DNA of 35,935 bases from Cellvibrionaceae bacterium (lineage in GTDB: Bacteria > Pseudomonadota > Gammaproteobacteria > Pseudomonadales > Cellvibrionaceae). Below are positions 1 through 7,783 of this stretch, in pieces; positions within the stretch are counted from its first letter, which is position 1, and each line of letters starts with the position of its first letter. The position numbers and the translations under genes are program-made. The stretch is taken from NCBI GenBank assembly GCA_002707785.1, contig PANW01000049.1:1-35935 (forward strand). The letters are read 5' to 3'. The notes beneath the pieces were generated by a model. That model saw only the letters and a list, made by a program, of their open reading frames with translations. It searched no databases and had not been told where the DNA came from.

Positions 1-38
<38 letters not shown>

Positions 39-73
39 AGTATGAGATGCCTTGAGAAACGGGCACAAGTGCG

Positions 74-143
<70 letters not shown>

Positions 144-194
144 AAAATGTTGGGTTTTATCCTGGTTCAAAGCAACACCTTAAGTTGCCAGTTT

Positions 195-312
195 GATGAT
201 AAACCTCGTCATCGCGAGGAGCCCTAGGGCGACGCGGCGATCTCTTGAATTTGAGGCTTATACATTAAACACATTAGCCGATAGAGATTGCCGCGCTGCG
301 CTCGCAATGACG
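195..312. mobile_element. Palindromic MITE/REP-like element, copy 1
   Basis: The outer ends are near-perfect inverted repeats: gtcatcgcgag at 208-218 against ctcgcaatgac at 301-311. An inner pair is cggcgatctc at 235-244 against gagattgccg at 284-293. The central part is AT-rich and non-coding. A second copy lies at 10543-10661, and the two also share the atgataaacc sequence just outside the left arm. Two dispersed copies with conserved arms and a divergent centre suggest a non-autonomous mobile or REP-type element. No transposase accompanies it, and the family is unassigned. Confidence 0.75.
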
Positions 313-459
313 CGCTGTTCGCCTGTATCAGTAGCTTGATAGCGTTTGTTTTCTTAGCCACTCGTCACTACTGGTTCTCGCGGCCTAAAGTGGAGGCTGA
401 GTAACTGCTTGGCGTGTTTTACGAGTAGAAGCCCTTTGTGTCGGTCTTCAGACCCGTAA

Positions 460-546
460 CCCTTTATGCCCGTTTTTTAGGGTGGTAGCCCTTTATGCCC
501 GTTTTTCAGGGTAGTAGCCCTTTATGCCCGTTTTTCAGGGTAGTAG
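460..546. repeat. 29-bp tandem repeat, three copies
   Basis: Three 29-bp units lie at 460-488, 489-517 and 518-546. Each begins ccctttatgcccgttttt and ends with a gtag motif. Copies 2 and 3 are identical and copy 1 has two substitutions. The array runs directly into the cccgtag heptamer array. No gene covers it. Confidence 0.9.
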
Positions 547-585
547 CCCGTAGCCCGTAGCCCGTAGCCCGTAGCCCGTAGCCCG
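547..585. repeat. 7-bp tandem repeat (cccgtag)n
   Basis: Five perfect copies of cccgtag occupy 547-581, with a partial copy to 585. The array follows the 29-bp repeat without a gap and ends about 40 bp before the dnaE2 start codon. It therefore sits in the probable promoter or leader region of that gene. Confidence 0.93.
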
Positions 586-625
586 CAAGGTTGCGATATG
601 ACGACCAAAAATCAAGAGCTCAACT

Positions 626-3600
626 ATGTTTGCCGAACTTCACTGCCTAAGCCACTTTAGTTTTTTGCGAGGTGCATCCAGCCCCCGGCAGCTCGTCGAG
701 CAGGCCGATGCACTGGGTTATCGCGCCATTGCCCTGACCGATGAGTGTTCATTTGCCGGCATTGTCAAAGCTCATGTGGCCGCTAAGAGTCTAGACTTGT
801 CGCTGATTATTGGCAGTGAGTTTTACGTGGATGATGGCATAGAGAGCAAGGCCTGCCACGTCATTTTATTGGCCAGCTGCCGACAGGCCTACAGTGAAAT
901 TTCACTGCTGATCAGTAAGGCTCGAAGACGCAGCCCTAAAGGCGAATACCAATTGAGTTTTATGGATTTACAATTTGGTACCCGCCATTGCCTGTGTATT
1001 TGGCTGCCCAAGGAGTCCTCGTCGAGCAACACTCATCAATTGAGTTTACTCAAGCGATTTTTCAAACAACGTCTCTGGCTTGGTGTGCGTTTAAGCCAAG
1101 GCCTGCTTGATGATTTGTACTATCAACAGTGCCATCAACTGGCACAGCAATACGATGTCTCTATGGTGGCCTGCAACCAAGTGCTCGCCCATGACCGCAG
1201 TTATCAACCGCTGCAAGACTGCCTCACCGCCATCCGACTTAACTGCCCAATCACTGAGCTCGGTCGGCAGCGACAAACCAACAGCGAGCACTATTTACGC
1301 CCCTTGCGCCGCCTACAACAACTCTATCCTGAAGAGCTGCTGTCAGAATCCTTACACATTGCGCAGCTGTGTCAGTTCTCTCTGGATGAACTCAAACACG
1401 ACTACCCTAAAGAATTGGTTCCAGCGGCGCTAACCGCCGCCCAACACTTACGCCAGTTAAGTTATCGAGGAGCCAAAATACGCTGGCCTAAAGGCATTCC
1501 TGAAAACATCGAAAAACAACTTCAACATGAGTTGGAAACGATTACCGAACTGCATTATGAGCATTACTTTTTAACTGTTGAAGATATTGTGCGCTTTGCT
1601 CGGCAGCAAAATATTCTCTGCCAAGGACGAGGCTCTGCGGCCAACTCTGTGGTGTGTTATTGCTTATTCATTACCGAGGTGGATCCCCAACAAAGCTCGC
1701 TGCTGTTCGAGCGTTTTATCTCCAAAGAGCGACAAGAGCCGCCGGATATCGATGTGGATTTCGAGCATCAACGCCGCGAGGAAGTCATTCAATACATTTA
1801 CCAAAAGTACACCCGCAAACGCACCGCTCTAACAGCCACGGTGATCACCTACCGTCCTCGCAGTGCAATTCGTGATTTGGGTAAGGCGCTGGGCTTCGAT
1901 TCGGCCATTATCGAACAGCTCGCCAAGGATCTGACGTGGTGGGATAAACCCCAGCACCTGCAAGCTCGACTGCAAGAAAATGGCATTGCCTTGGACAGCC
2001 ACATTGCTCAACACTTTCTCGTTTTGTTGGAGCAACTCTTGGGAACACCTCGCCATCTGTCACAACATGTGGGTGGCTTTTTAATGACGCAAACCCCCAT
2101 CAGTAATTTGGTGCCGGTGGAAAATGCAGCCATGCCCGATCGCACGATTATCCAATGGGATAAAGAAGACATTGAAAGCCTGTGTCTGTTGAAAGTCGAT
2201 GTATTGGCCTTGGGCATGCTCACCGCCATACGTAAAAGCCTCGCCTTGATTGAAAGCTATCAGCAATCCCCCATGAGCTTAGAGATGATTCCCAAAGAGG
2301 ACCCTGAGACTTACGACTTGCTCTGTCGAGGCGACAGCGTTGGTATTTTTCAAGTGGAGTCTCGAGCGCAAATGGCGATGCTGCCACGTTTGCGCCCACG
2401 CCGTTACTACGATCTGGTGATCCAAGTCGCCATTGTTAGACCCGGCCCCATTCAAGGAGATATGGTGCATCCCTACTTAAAACGTCGCAACGGCGAAGAA
2501 GCTGTTCGCTACCCCAACGAAGCCGTAAAAAGCGTGTTGGAGCGCACCTTAGGTATTCCCATTTTTCAAGAGCAAGTGATCAAGTTAGCCATGGTTGCCG
2601 CAGGCTTTAGCGGCGGACAAGCCGATCAATTGCGACGCGCGATGGCCAGTTGGGGGCGCAATGGCGATCTCAATGGTTTCCAACAACAACTGATCGATGG
2701 CATGTTGGCTCGCGGCCATAGTCTCGAATTTGCCCAACGCCTGTTTCGTCAAATGCAGGGGTTTGGTGAATACGGTTTTCCAGAATCCCACGCGGCTAGC
2801 TTTGCCCTGCTGGTGTATACCTCTTCGTGGCTCAAATGCCACCACCCTGCAGCCTTCTACTGCGGTTTACTCAATAGCCTACCGATGGGGTTTTATTCCG
2901 CCTCTCAATTGATTCAAGACGCTCGTCGTCACGGCATTCAGTGCTTGCCGATGGATGTTGCCCACAGCCAGTGGGATCATCAATTGGAATTTCCTGATAC
3001 GAATATTCCTGATACCAGAGCTCCTGATACCAGTACGACAGCAACCCCTTCAACCGCAAAGGCAGCTGACGCGACGGATGACATCGACAGCCCCGCCACC
3101 AAAAAAATTCAGCCGGCACTGCGGCTGGGGCTGCGTCTCATTAAGGGGCTGTCGAAAACTCATGCGGAAACGATTTACGCTACTCGAATCAGCAGGCCTC
3201 AAGCCTTCAATAGCCTTGCCGAATTCAAACAACACACGGGACTAAGTGCGCAAACGTTGGAACAACTGGCTGCAGGTAATGCCTTGGGCTCTCTGAGCGA
3301 ACATCGATACGATGCTCACTGGCAGGTGCAAGCCATTGAACAACCGCTCGGGCTCTTCCCCAGCGATAGTTTTGCCATTGACGATAGCGCCTCACAAGTC
3401 GCTGAGCCAAGTGCCGTCGAGACCACTCTGGCCGACTACCGCTATACCGGTCTGACCCTCAATCAACACCCCATGAGCCTATTGCGGCAGCAACCGATGT
3501 TTCAACGCTGTTTGCGAGCCTGTGATTTATTGCAGGTCAACAGTGGCCGTTTCGTGAGGATTGCCGGTGTCGTTACCGGTCGGCAAAGGCCGGGTACCGC

Positions 3601-3829
3601 CAGCGGAGTACTGTTTATGACGCTGGAAGACGAGACCGGCAATACCAATGTAGTCATCTGGGAGAGCCTACAGCAGCGCCGTCGAAGAGAAGTTCTGAAG
3701 AGCAAAATCGTTATGATCAAGGGCATTCTCGAGCGTAAAGACAACGTCATTCATGTCATTGCTGGCGATATTGAAAACGCCAGTGAACTGCTGCCCGAGT
3801 TTGGGCAAAAGTCCCGTGACTTTCACTAA
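626..3829 (+). CDS. dnaE2: Error-prone DNA polymerase DnaE2/ImuC
   Basis: This is a C-family DNA polymerase alpha subunit of the ImuC/DnaE2 type, which performs mutagenic translesion synthesis after DNA damage with ImuA and ImuB. The N-terminus has the PHP domain opening (ELHCLSHFSFLRGAS, residues 4-18). The polymerase core carries GRGSAANS and PPDIDVDF with catalytic Asp374 and Asp376, and the third Asp is Asp525 in LLKVDVLALG. An OB-fold nucleic-acid-binding domain lies near the C-terminus (VRIAGVVTGR onward). The length of 1067 residues is slightly above the usual 1030-1050, because residues 790-830 form a Pro/Asp/Thr/Ala-rich insertion encoded partly by a 15-bp repeat. imuA and imuB do not adjoin it on either side within the window. 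I saw no obvious LexA box, and the ribosome binding site is weak. Confidence 0.96.
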   Translation: MFAELHCLSHFSFLRGASSPRQLVEQADALGYRAIALTDECSFAGIVKAHVAAKSLDLSLIIGSEFYVDDGIESKACHVILLASCRQAYSEISLLISKARRRSPKGEYQLSFMDLQFGTRHCLCIWLPKESSSSNTHQLSLLKRFFKQRLWLGVRLSQGLLDDLYYQQCHQLAQQYDVSMVACNQVLAHDRSYQPLQDCLTAIRLNCPITELGRQRQTNSEHYLRPLRRLQQLYPEELLSESLHIAQLCQFSLDELKHDYPKELVPAALTAAQHLRQLSYRGAKIRWPKGIPENIEKQLQHELETITELHYEHYFLTVEDIVRFARQQNILCQGRGSAANSVVCYCLFITEVDPQQSSLLFERFISKERQEPPDIDVDFEHQRREEVIQYIYQKYTRKRTALTATVITYRPRSAIRDLGKALGFDSAIIEQLAKDLTWWDKPQHLQARLQENGIALDSHIAQHFLVLLEQLLGTPRHLSQHVGGFLMTQTPISNLVPVENAAMPDRTIIQWDKEDIESLCLLKVDVLALGMLTAIRKSLALIESYQQSPMSLEMIPKEDPETYDLLCRGDSVGIFQVESRAQMAMLPRLRPRRYYDLVIQVAIVRPGPIQGDMVHPYLKRRNGEEAVRYPNEAVKSVLERTLGIPIFQEQVIKLAMVAAGFSGGQADQLRRAMASWGRNGDLNGFQQQLIDGMLARGHSLEFAQRLFRQMQGFGEYGFPESHAASFALLVYTSSWLKCHHPAAFYCGLLNSLPMGFYSASQLIQDARRHGIQCLPMDVAHSQWDHQLEFPDTNIPDTRAPDTSTTATPSTAKAADATDDIDSPATKKIQPALRLGLRLIKGLSKTHAETIYATRISRPQAFNSLAEFKQHTGLSAQTLEQLAAGNALGSLSEHRYDAHWQVQAIEQPLGLFPSDSFAIDDSASQVAEPSAVETTLADYRYTGLTLNQHPMSLLRQQPMFQRCLRACDLLQVNSGRFVRIAGVVTGRQRPGTASGVLFMTLEDETGNTNVVIWESLQQRRRREVLKSKIVMIKGILERKDNVIHVIAGDIENASELLPEFGQKSRDFH
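2993..3037 (+). repeat. In-frame 15-bp repeat inside dnaE2
   Basis: Three degenerate 15-bp units (2993-3007, 3008-3022, 3023-3037) each begin cctgatac and encode a Pro-Asp-Thr motif at residues 790-802. They open a roughly 40-residue low-complexity linker that most ImuC proteins lack at this place. The gatac core resembles the ggatacg heptamer at 74-143. Confidence 0.85.
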
Positions 3830-4122
3830 ATTTCTATAACGACGAGAAGGTTATATGGCGGTCAGAGCCTCCTACTCCGACCAGAAAACCACTTATCAGT
3901 AAGAAAGCGGGCCTGACTGAACCGCCCACACTCAGCCAAGCAAAAACATGGCCTTTGGATGAATCTAATACCGCCACCTGAATGCAGTGAACCGCTTTGA
4001 ACTGACAGCCATTTTTGATAATCTGTTGAGACGCTGTGCACGAATGTCACAGTGCCAGAACAAAACATAACAATAGGCAAAACCCACTGAACTTCATGCC
4101 CCTGCCTCAGGTACCTTAACTT

Positions 4123-5157
4123 GTGACTCATCGAAGCTTTACCGCAAAAGATGCGGCACTGACCATCAACTATATTGGCTTTGTGTTTCGCACTCTCACC
4201 AACGAGGGCTATCACTCAGAGGCACTGCTAAAAAATACCGGCTTAACCGAGCAAGCGTTTATCGATCCAGATTTTCGCTGCAGCTTTGAACAACATCAAA
4301 CCTTTGTCAAAAATGCCATTCACGAAACTCGAGACCCGCACCTAGGCCCTCGAATGGGTGCTCGCTTTAATCCTATCAATATTGGTCTGCCCGCCTCAGC
4401 GGCGATGAGCAGTGATATTTTCTCCACCGCACTCGACACCTTAAAGCAGTTTATTTCGCTGAACTTTTCTATTGTCTCACTGGATTTTTATCAGCAAGAC
4501 GAGCAACTCATTCTGCACTGGCAATCGGCTGTTGATGTCAGCGATATTGAGTACTTTGTCATGGGCAGCTGCGTGGCGGTCACCGAAAACCTACTGGCGT
4601 TACTGCTAGGGGAAAGCGTTGTCATTGAGTACGCAGAACTGGCCGTACCGACTCCACCGGGCTGGGAGAAATTTCAAAGTAACATCAATTTTGATGTTCG
4701 CTTTGATGCCCCTTTTAATCGCTTGGTTCTGCCCGCCCACTACCTGACAAAGCCATTGGCTGGAACCGATCCCATCGTGCATCAGCACATGCTGAGATTG
4801 TGTGAGAAGCAGTTGGCCGAGTCGTTTTACGATGAAGGCATCGAAGCTCAGGTAACCCGCTACATTCATCGGCGTCACTTTCACAGTGTCCCCATCGAGG
4901 AGACCGCCGCAGAGCTGGGTTTATCGGAGCGAAGCCTGCGTCGCCAACTTAGCCTATCCGGCTCATCCTACAAAACGCTGATCGATGATGTTCGCGCCGC
5001 TCGCGCCAAGGAGCTGCTGGCGATTTCGGGCCTGCCCATTAGTACCATTGCCTATGATCTAGGTTTTAGTGACCCTTCCAACTTTGCCCGCAGCTTCAAA
5101 CGCTGGACCGCCCTGTCACCACTGGAGTTTCGCGAGACTCGCTCCGCTCGTTGTTAA
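4123..5157 (+). CDS. AraC-family transcriptional regulator (arabinose-binding-type N-terminus)
   Basis: This 344-residue protein has the layout of OruR/ArgR-like AraC regulators. The N-terminal ~200 residues resemble the ligand-sensing 'Arabinose_bd' domain, starting with the usual helical segment (INYIGFVFRTLTNEGY). The C-terminus has two helix-turn-helix units: EETAAELGLSERSLRRQL (near residue 262) and ISTIAYDLGFSDPSNFARSF (near 308-327). The start is GTG at 4123 with a weak ribosome binding site, so the exact start is uncertain. It reads toward the isomerase-like and SDR genes 220 bp downstream, which makes it their likely regulator. The effector is unknown; regulators of this family often sense lipophilic or aromatic acids. 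Confidence 0.9.
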   Translation: MTHRSFTAKDAALTINYIGFVFRTLTNEGYHSEALLKNTGLTEQAFIDPDFRCSFEQHQTFVKNAIHETRDPHLGPRMGARFNPINIGLPASAAMSSDIFSTALDTLKQFISLNFSIVSLDFYQQDEQLILHWQSAVDVSDIEYFVMGSCVAVTENLLALLLGESVVIEYAELAVPTPPGWEKFQSNINFDVRFDAPFNRLVLPAHYLTKPLAGTDPIVHQHMLRLCEKQLAESFYDEGIEAQVTRYIHRRHFHSVPIEETAAELGLSERSLRRQLSLSGSSYKTLIDDVRAARAKELLAISGLPISTIAYDLGFSDPSNFARSFKRWTALSPLEFRETRSARC

Positions 5158-5378
5158 CGACTGCAGCCATCATCTATGGCGCCTCTTACATGGACACCGC
5201 CGAGTCTCTCCCGCTCCAATCGAAACTCACGCCGCCACACACTCTAGCCCGCGATTGAACAAGAGTTCATTCCAACCGGTCGAAAATGACCCGCAGTTGG
5301 CCGTCATTGAACGGTAAGCCCCGACAAAGACCACTACCATGATGTCATGCCATTCAATAACCCCTAACGAGGTCCTGC

Positions 5379-6020
5379 ATGAAACCCACTATCGATGTGT
5401 TTTGGTCATTTCGAAGCCCCTATTCTTATCTAGTGACTCCTGATCTGATTCGCTTGCGCGAAGACTATGAGGTAGAGCTTAAGCTGCGTCCGGTATTGCC
5501 CATCGCCTTGCGCACCAAAGACACCCTCTTCACCCCTGACAACCCCAACAAGGTTAACTACATCTTGCTCGATGTCGTGCGCCGCGCTGAATACCTGGGT
5601 ATGAGCATTGCCATGCCGACACCCGATCCGATTGTGCAAGACCTCACCACCTTTGAGGTGGCCGCGGAACAACCCTACATTTATCGACTCACCGCACTGG
5701 GAATTGAAGCCGAACGCCAAGGTAAAGGCATCGATTTAGCCTACGCCGTCTCTCACTTAATTTGGGGCAGCGGTAAGAACTGGGATCAAGGTGATCAACT
5801 GGCCAAGGCAGTGGCCTCCGCCGGTCTCGATTTGCAGCAACTCGAAGCGGCCATCGAACACTACGACCCCAACACCGATATCGAAAAAAACCACAAGATG
5901 CTCGACGATGCCGGACACTGGGGCGTGCCCACCATGGCGTTCAACAACGAACCCTTCTACGGACAAGATCGCATCAACACCCTGCGCTGGCGACTGGATC
6001 AAGCCGGGCTAAAGCGCTAA
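5379..6020 (+). CDS. DsbA/GST-kappa family protein, 2-hydroxychromene-2-carboxylate isomerase-like
   Basis: This 213-residue thioredoxin-fold protein belongs to the DsbA-like HCCA isomerase/GST-kappa group. The N-terminus has WSFRSPYSYL, with Ser13 at the position of the glutathione-activating Ser of this family and no CxxC pair. The C-terminal part has the cis-Pro motif GVPT (182-185), then EPFYGQDRI, typical of the family. Known members isomerise hydroxychromene carboxylate in naphthalene breakdown or conjugate glutathione, but many homologues have other or unknown substrates, so the reaction here is not established. A good ribosome binding site (cgaggt) precedes the ATG. The gene lies 63 bp upstream of the SDR gene and is probably co-transcribed with it. 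Confidence 0.87.
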   Translation: MKPTIDVFWSFRSPYSYLVTPDLIRLREDYEVELKLRPVLPIALRTKDTLFTPDNPNKVNYILLDVVRRAEYLGMSIAMPTPDPIVQDLTTFEVAAEQPYIYRLTALGIEAERQGKGIDLAYAVSHLIWGSGKNWDQGDQLAKAVASAGLDLQQLEAAIEHYDPNTDIEKNHKMLDDAGHWGVPTMAFNNEPFYGQDRINTLRWRLDQAGLKR

Positions 6021-6082
6021 TTCCAAGACATTCAAGTAAACACGAAGACAACTACTGTTAACTCGACAAAAAGGGTTCCATT

Positions 6083-6901
6083 ATGGATTTAGGTATTCAG
6101 GGTAAAAAGGCCATCGTCGCTGGCGGCAGTGCCGGTATGGGTAAAGCAACCGCGTTTGAGCTGGCTCGCGCCGGTGCTGAACTGTTTATTTCCGCCAGAC
6201 GTGAGGAGCGACTCTTAGCAGCAGTCAAAGACATTCAGCAACAAACCGGAGCCAAGGTAACCCCCATTGTTGCCGACCACGCCACCTTAAAAGGTCGCGA
6301 TGCACTGGCAGCGGCCTGCCCAGAGCCCGACATCATGGTGGTCACCATTTCGCCACCGCCTTTGGTGTGGGATTACAACGATATCTCTGAAAGCGATTGG
6401 CACGACTCAGTGGACAGTGGCTTGGTGGGGCCTGTGGAGCTGATGAAGCGTTTCACCAAAGGCATGGCTGAACGCGGTTGGGGGCGCTTCGTCAACATCG
6501 CCACCGTCGCCGCAAAAGAGCCGTTGGATATGCGCATGCTGTCTGGTCCAGCTCGTTCAGCGCTGGCCAATTACACCGCTGTGGTATCGCGCCAACTGGC
6601 CAAACACAATGTCGCTATCAATAGTGTGTTACCCGGTATGTATGCCACAGAGGGCATGCTGGAAGTCGCCGCGCCTCACAAAGCAATGATCGCCGAACAA
6701 TACGGAGACGCTGCCGCGGAAGAACTCACCGAAGAGATGGTGCACAAGATGACGCTGGACTTATTTGATATTCCTACACAAACATTGGGGCAACCGGAAG
6801 ATCTCGCGCAATTTGTAGCCCTGCTGTGTAGCCAAGCGGCCAAATTCACCATCGGCCAGAACTTTGTGTTAGATGGCGGTATGTCGCGCTCGATTTTCTA
6901 A
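6083..6901 (+). CDS. Atypical short-chain dehydrogenase/reductase (SDR) lacking the YxxxK motif
   Basis: This 272-residue Rossmann protein has the NAD(P)-binding motif AGGSAGMGKA near the N-terminus and the SDR C-terminal signature FVLDGGMSRSIF. The region that normally holds the catalytic Tyr-x3-Lys reads MLSGPARSALANY. The pair is replaced by Ser154 and Arg158, and the catalytic Ser segment reads NIATVAA. The nearby NSVLPG matches the usual SDR 'N-x-(V/I)-x-PG' segment, so the alignment is secure. A group of SDRs with this kind of substitution exists, and their chemistry is poorly known. The start has a good ribosome binding site (aaaggg). The gene probably forms an operon with the isomerase-like gene before it. 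Confidence 0.9.
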   Translation: MDLGIQGKKAIVAGGSAGMGKATAFELARAGAELFISARREERLLAAVKDIQQQTGAKVTPIVADHATLKGRDALAAACPEPDIMVVTISPPPLVWDYNDISESDWHDSVDSGLVGPVELMKRFTKGMAERGWGRFVNIATVAAKEPLDMRMLSGPARSALANYTAVVSRQLAKHNVAINSVLPGMYATEGMLEVAAPHKAMIAEQYGDAAAEELTEEMVHKMTLDLFDIPTQTLGQPEDLAQFVALLCSQAAKFTIGQNFVLDGGMSRSIF

Positions 6902-6985
6902 ACGTCCGGTTTTAGGCAAACGAATTGAGATTGGCGAGCGGTCAAAACACTTGATCAATCTCAACTGTGCACAGCCTTGAAAGGG

Positions 6986-7017
6986 GGGAATCAACCAGCC
7001 CAAGCTTGTGGATTCCC
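6986..7017. terminator. Hairpin downstream of the SDR gene
   Basis: The arms gggaatc (6986-6992) and gattccc (7011-7017) pair perfectly around an 18-base loop. There is no run of T after it on the + strand, so it is at best a weak terminator or RNA-stabilising hairpin at the end of the isomerase-SDR unit. Confidence 0.35.
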
Positions 7018-7049
7018 TTAAGCTACACCTGTTCATTGGCATCTCTTAA

Positions 7050-7091
7050 TTAGCGCCTTTTAATTTGCACCTATTAATTTGCACCTATTAA
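7050..7091. repeat. 14-bp tandem repeat, three copies
   Basis: Two perfect copies of tttgcacctattaa (7064-7077, 7078-7091) follow one degenerate copy (7050-7063). The array sits between the 3' ends of the SDR gene and the leftward membrane protein gene. The period is twice the 7-bp spacing seen elsewhere. Confidence 0.85.
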
Positions 7092-7120
7092 GAAGACAAC
7101 CTCTGCCCACGACAGCTTGC

Positions 7121-7534
7121 TCACATCAACAACAAATTTCTCGCATCAAACACCAGCGAGATCCCCATCAACACACTCGCCCAACCAAGCCAAATGTAAT
7201 AGATCCAGTCTAAGGCTCTGAAACGTTGCTGGGATAAAAGATCGGTTTTAACACTCAACCAAACACCGTACAAAACCCATGGCCAAAACAGTAGATGGAT
7301 GACGGTACCGACACTAGTTCGACTGAACTCCGGCCACATCACACGAATCACAATAAGTCCGATCACATTGACCAAAAAGCCCGCCAATATCCAACGCGCG
7401 CCCACACGCCAATAGACAAACAATACGCTGGCGACAAATGACAGCGCCATTGTTTTCATCCACAACTGCACCCCAGCGGTATAGCTCAATGTTTCTTGCT
7501 GCAAGCTAAAAATAGCCTCTTGTATAAGCTCCAA
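7121..7534 (-). CDS. Hypothetical four-helix membrane protein (TTG start)
   Basis: The predicted product of 137 residues has about four hydrophobic segments (for example MALSFVASVLFVYW, ILAGFLVNVIGLIVI, VIHLLFWPWVLYGVWL, IYYIWLGWASVLMGISLVF), so it is an inner-membrane protein. The open frame extends upstream to 7624. I chose TTG at 7534 because AGGAGAGG lies just before it at 7546-7539, and because the extra upstream residues (Cys- and Arg-rich) look unlike an N-terminus. I do not recognise the family. It sits head-to-head with the flavoprotein gene at 7784, so the two may share a regulatory region. It could help transport or handle that system's hydrophobic substrate, but this is inference from position only. 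Confidence 0.7.
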   Translation of the reverse strand: MELIQEAIFSLQQETLSYTAGVQLWMKTMALSFVASVLFVYWRVGARWILAGFLVNVIGLIVIRVMWPEFSRTSVGTVIHLLFWPWVLYGVWLSVKTDLLSQQRFRALDWIYYIWLGWASVLMGISLVFDARNLLLM

Positions 7535-7701
7535 AAAACCTCTCCTAAGACAATTAATCCCTTTCCAAGCCCTGTATGGACCACAACATGTGCACACAAG
7601 ACGGACTGCAACCGCAGTTTCCAACCGGCACAGACCAAACTTCGATCATTAACCTTGGCATTCGAATCAACCTAACACGAATAGTTCCATTTCAATTAAT
7701 C

Positions 7702-7730
7702 TTGACAGTGTTTAGATGTCGCGATAGCCT
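7702..7730 (+). promoter_or_regulatory. Putative sigma70 promoter of the flavoprotein-reductase operon
   Basis: A perfect -35 box ttgaca (7702-7707) is followed after 17 bases by a weak -10 box tagcct (7725-7730). A start near 7737 would leave a leader of about 45 bases before the ATG at 7784. The poor -10 suggests dependence on an activator. Confidence 0.4.
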
Positions 7731-7783
7731 AACAACTTAACACTGGTAAGTTTAATAAAAATGCCCATCGAGAGAGACCTCAA

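Noticed and set aside
460..585. Possible CRISPR array from regular repeats
   Set aside because: The 29-bp units are directly abutting with no unique spacers, so it is a tandem repeat and not a CRISPR array.
3862..4215. Leftward 117-codon frame between dnaE2 and the AraC gene
   Set aside because: It overlaps the start of the AraC gene on the opposite strand and shows no family similarity, so it was treated as a chance frame.
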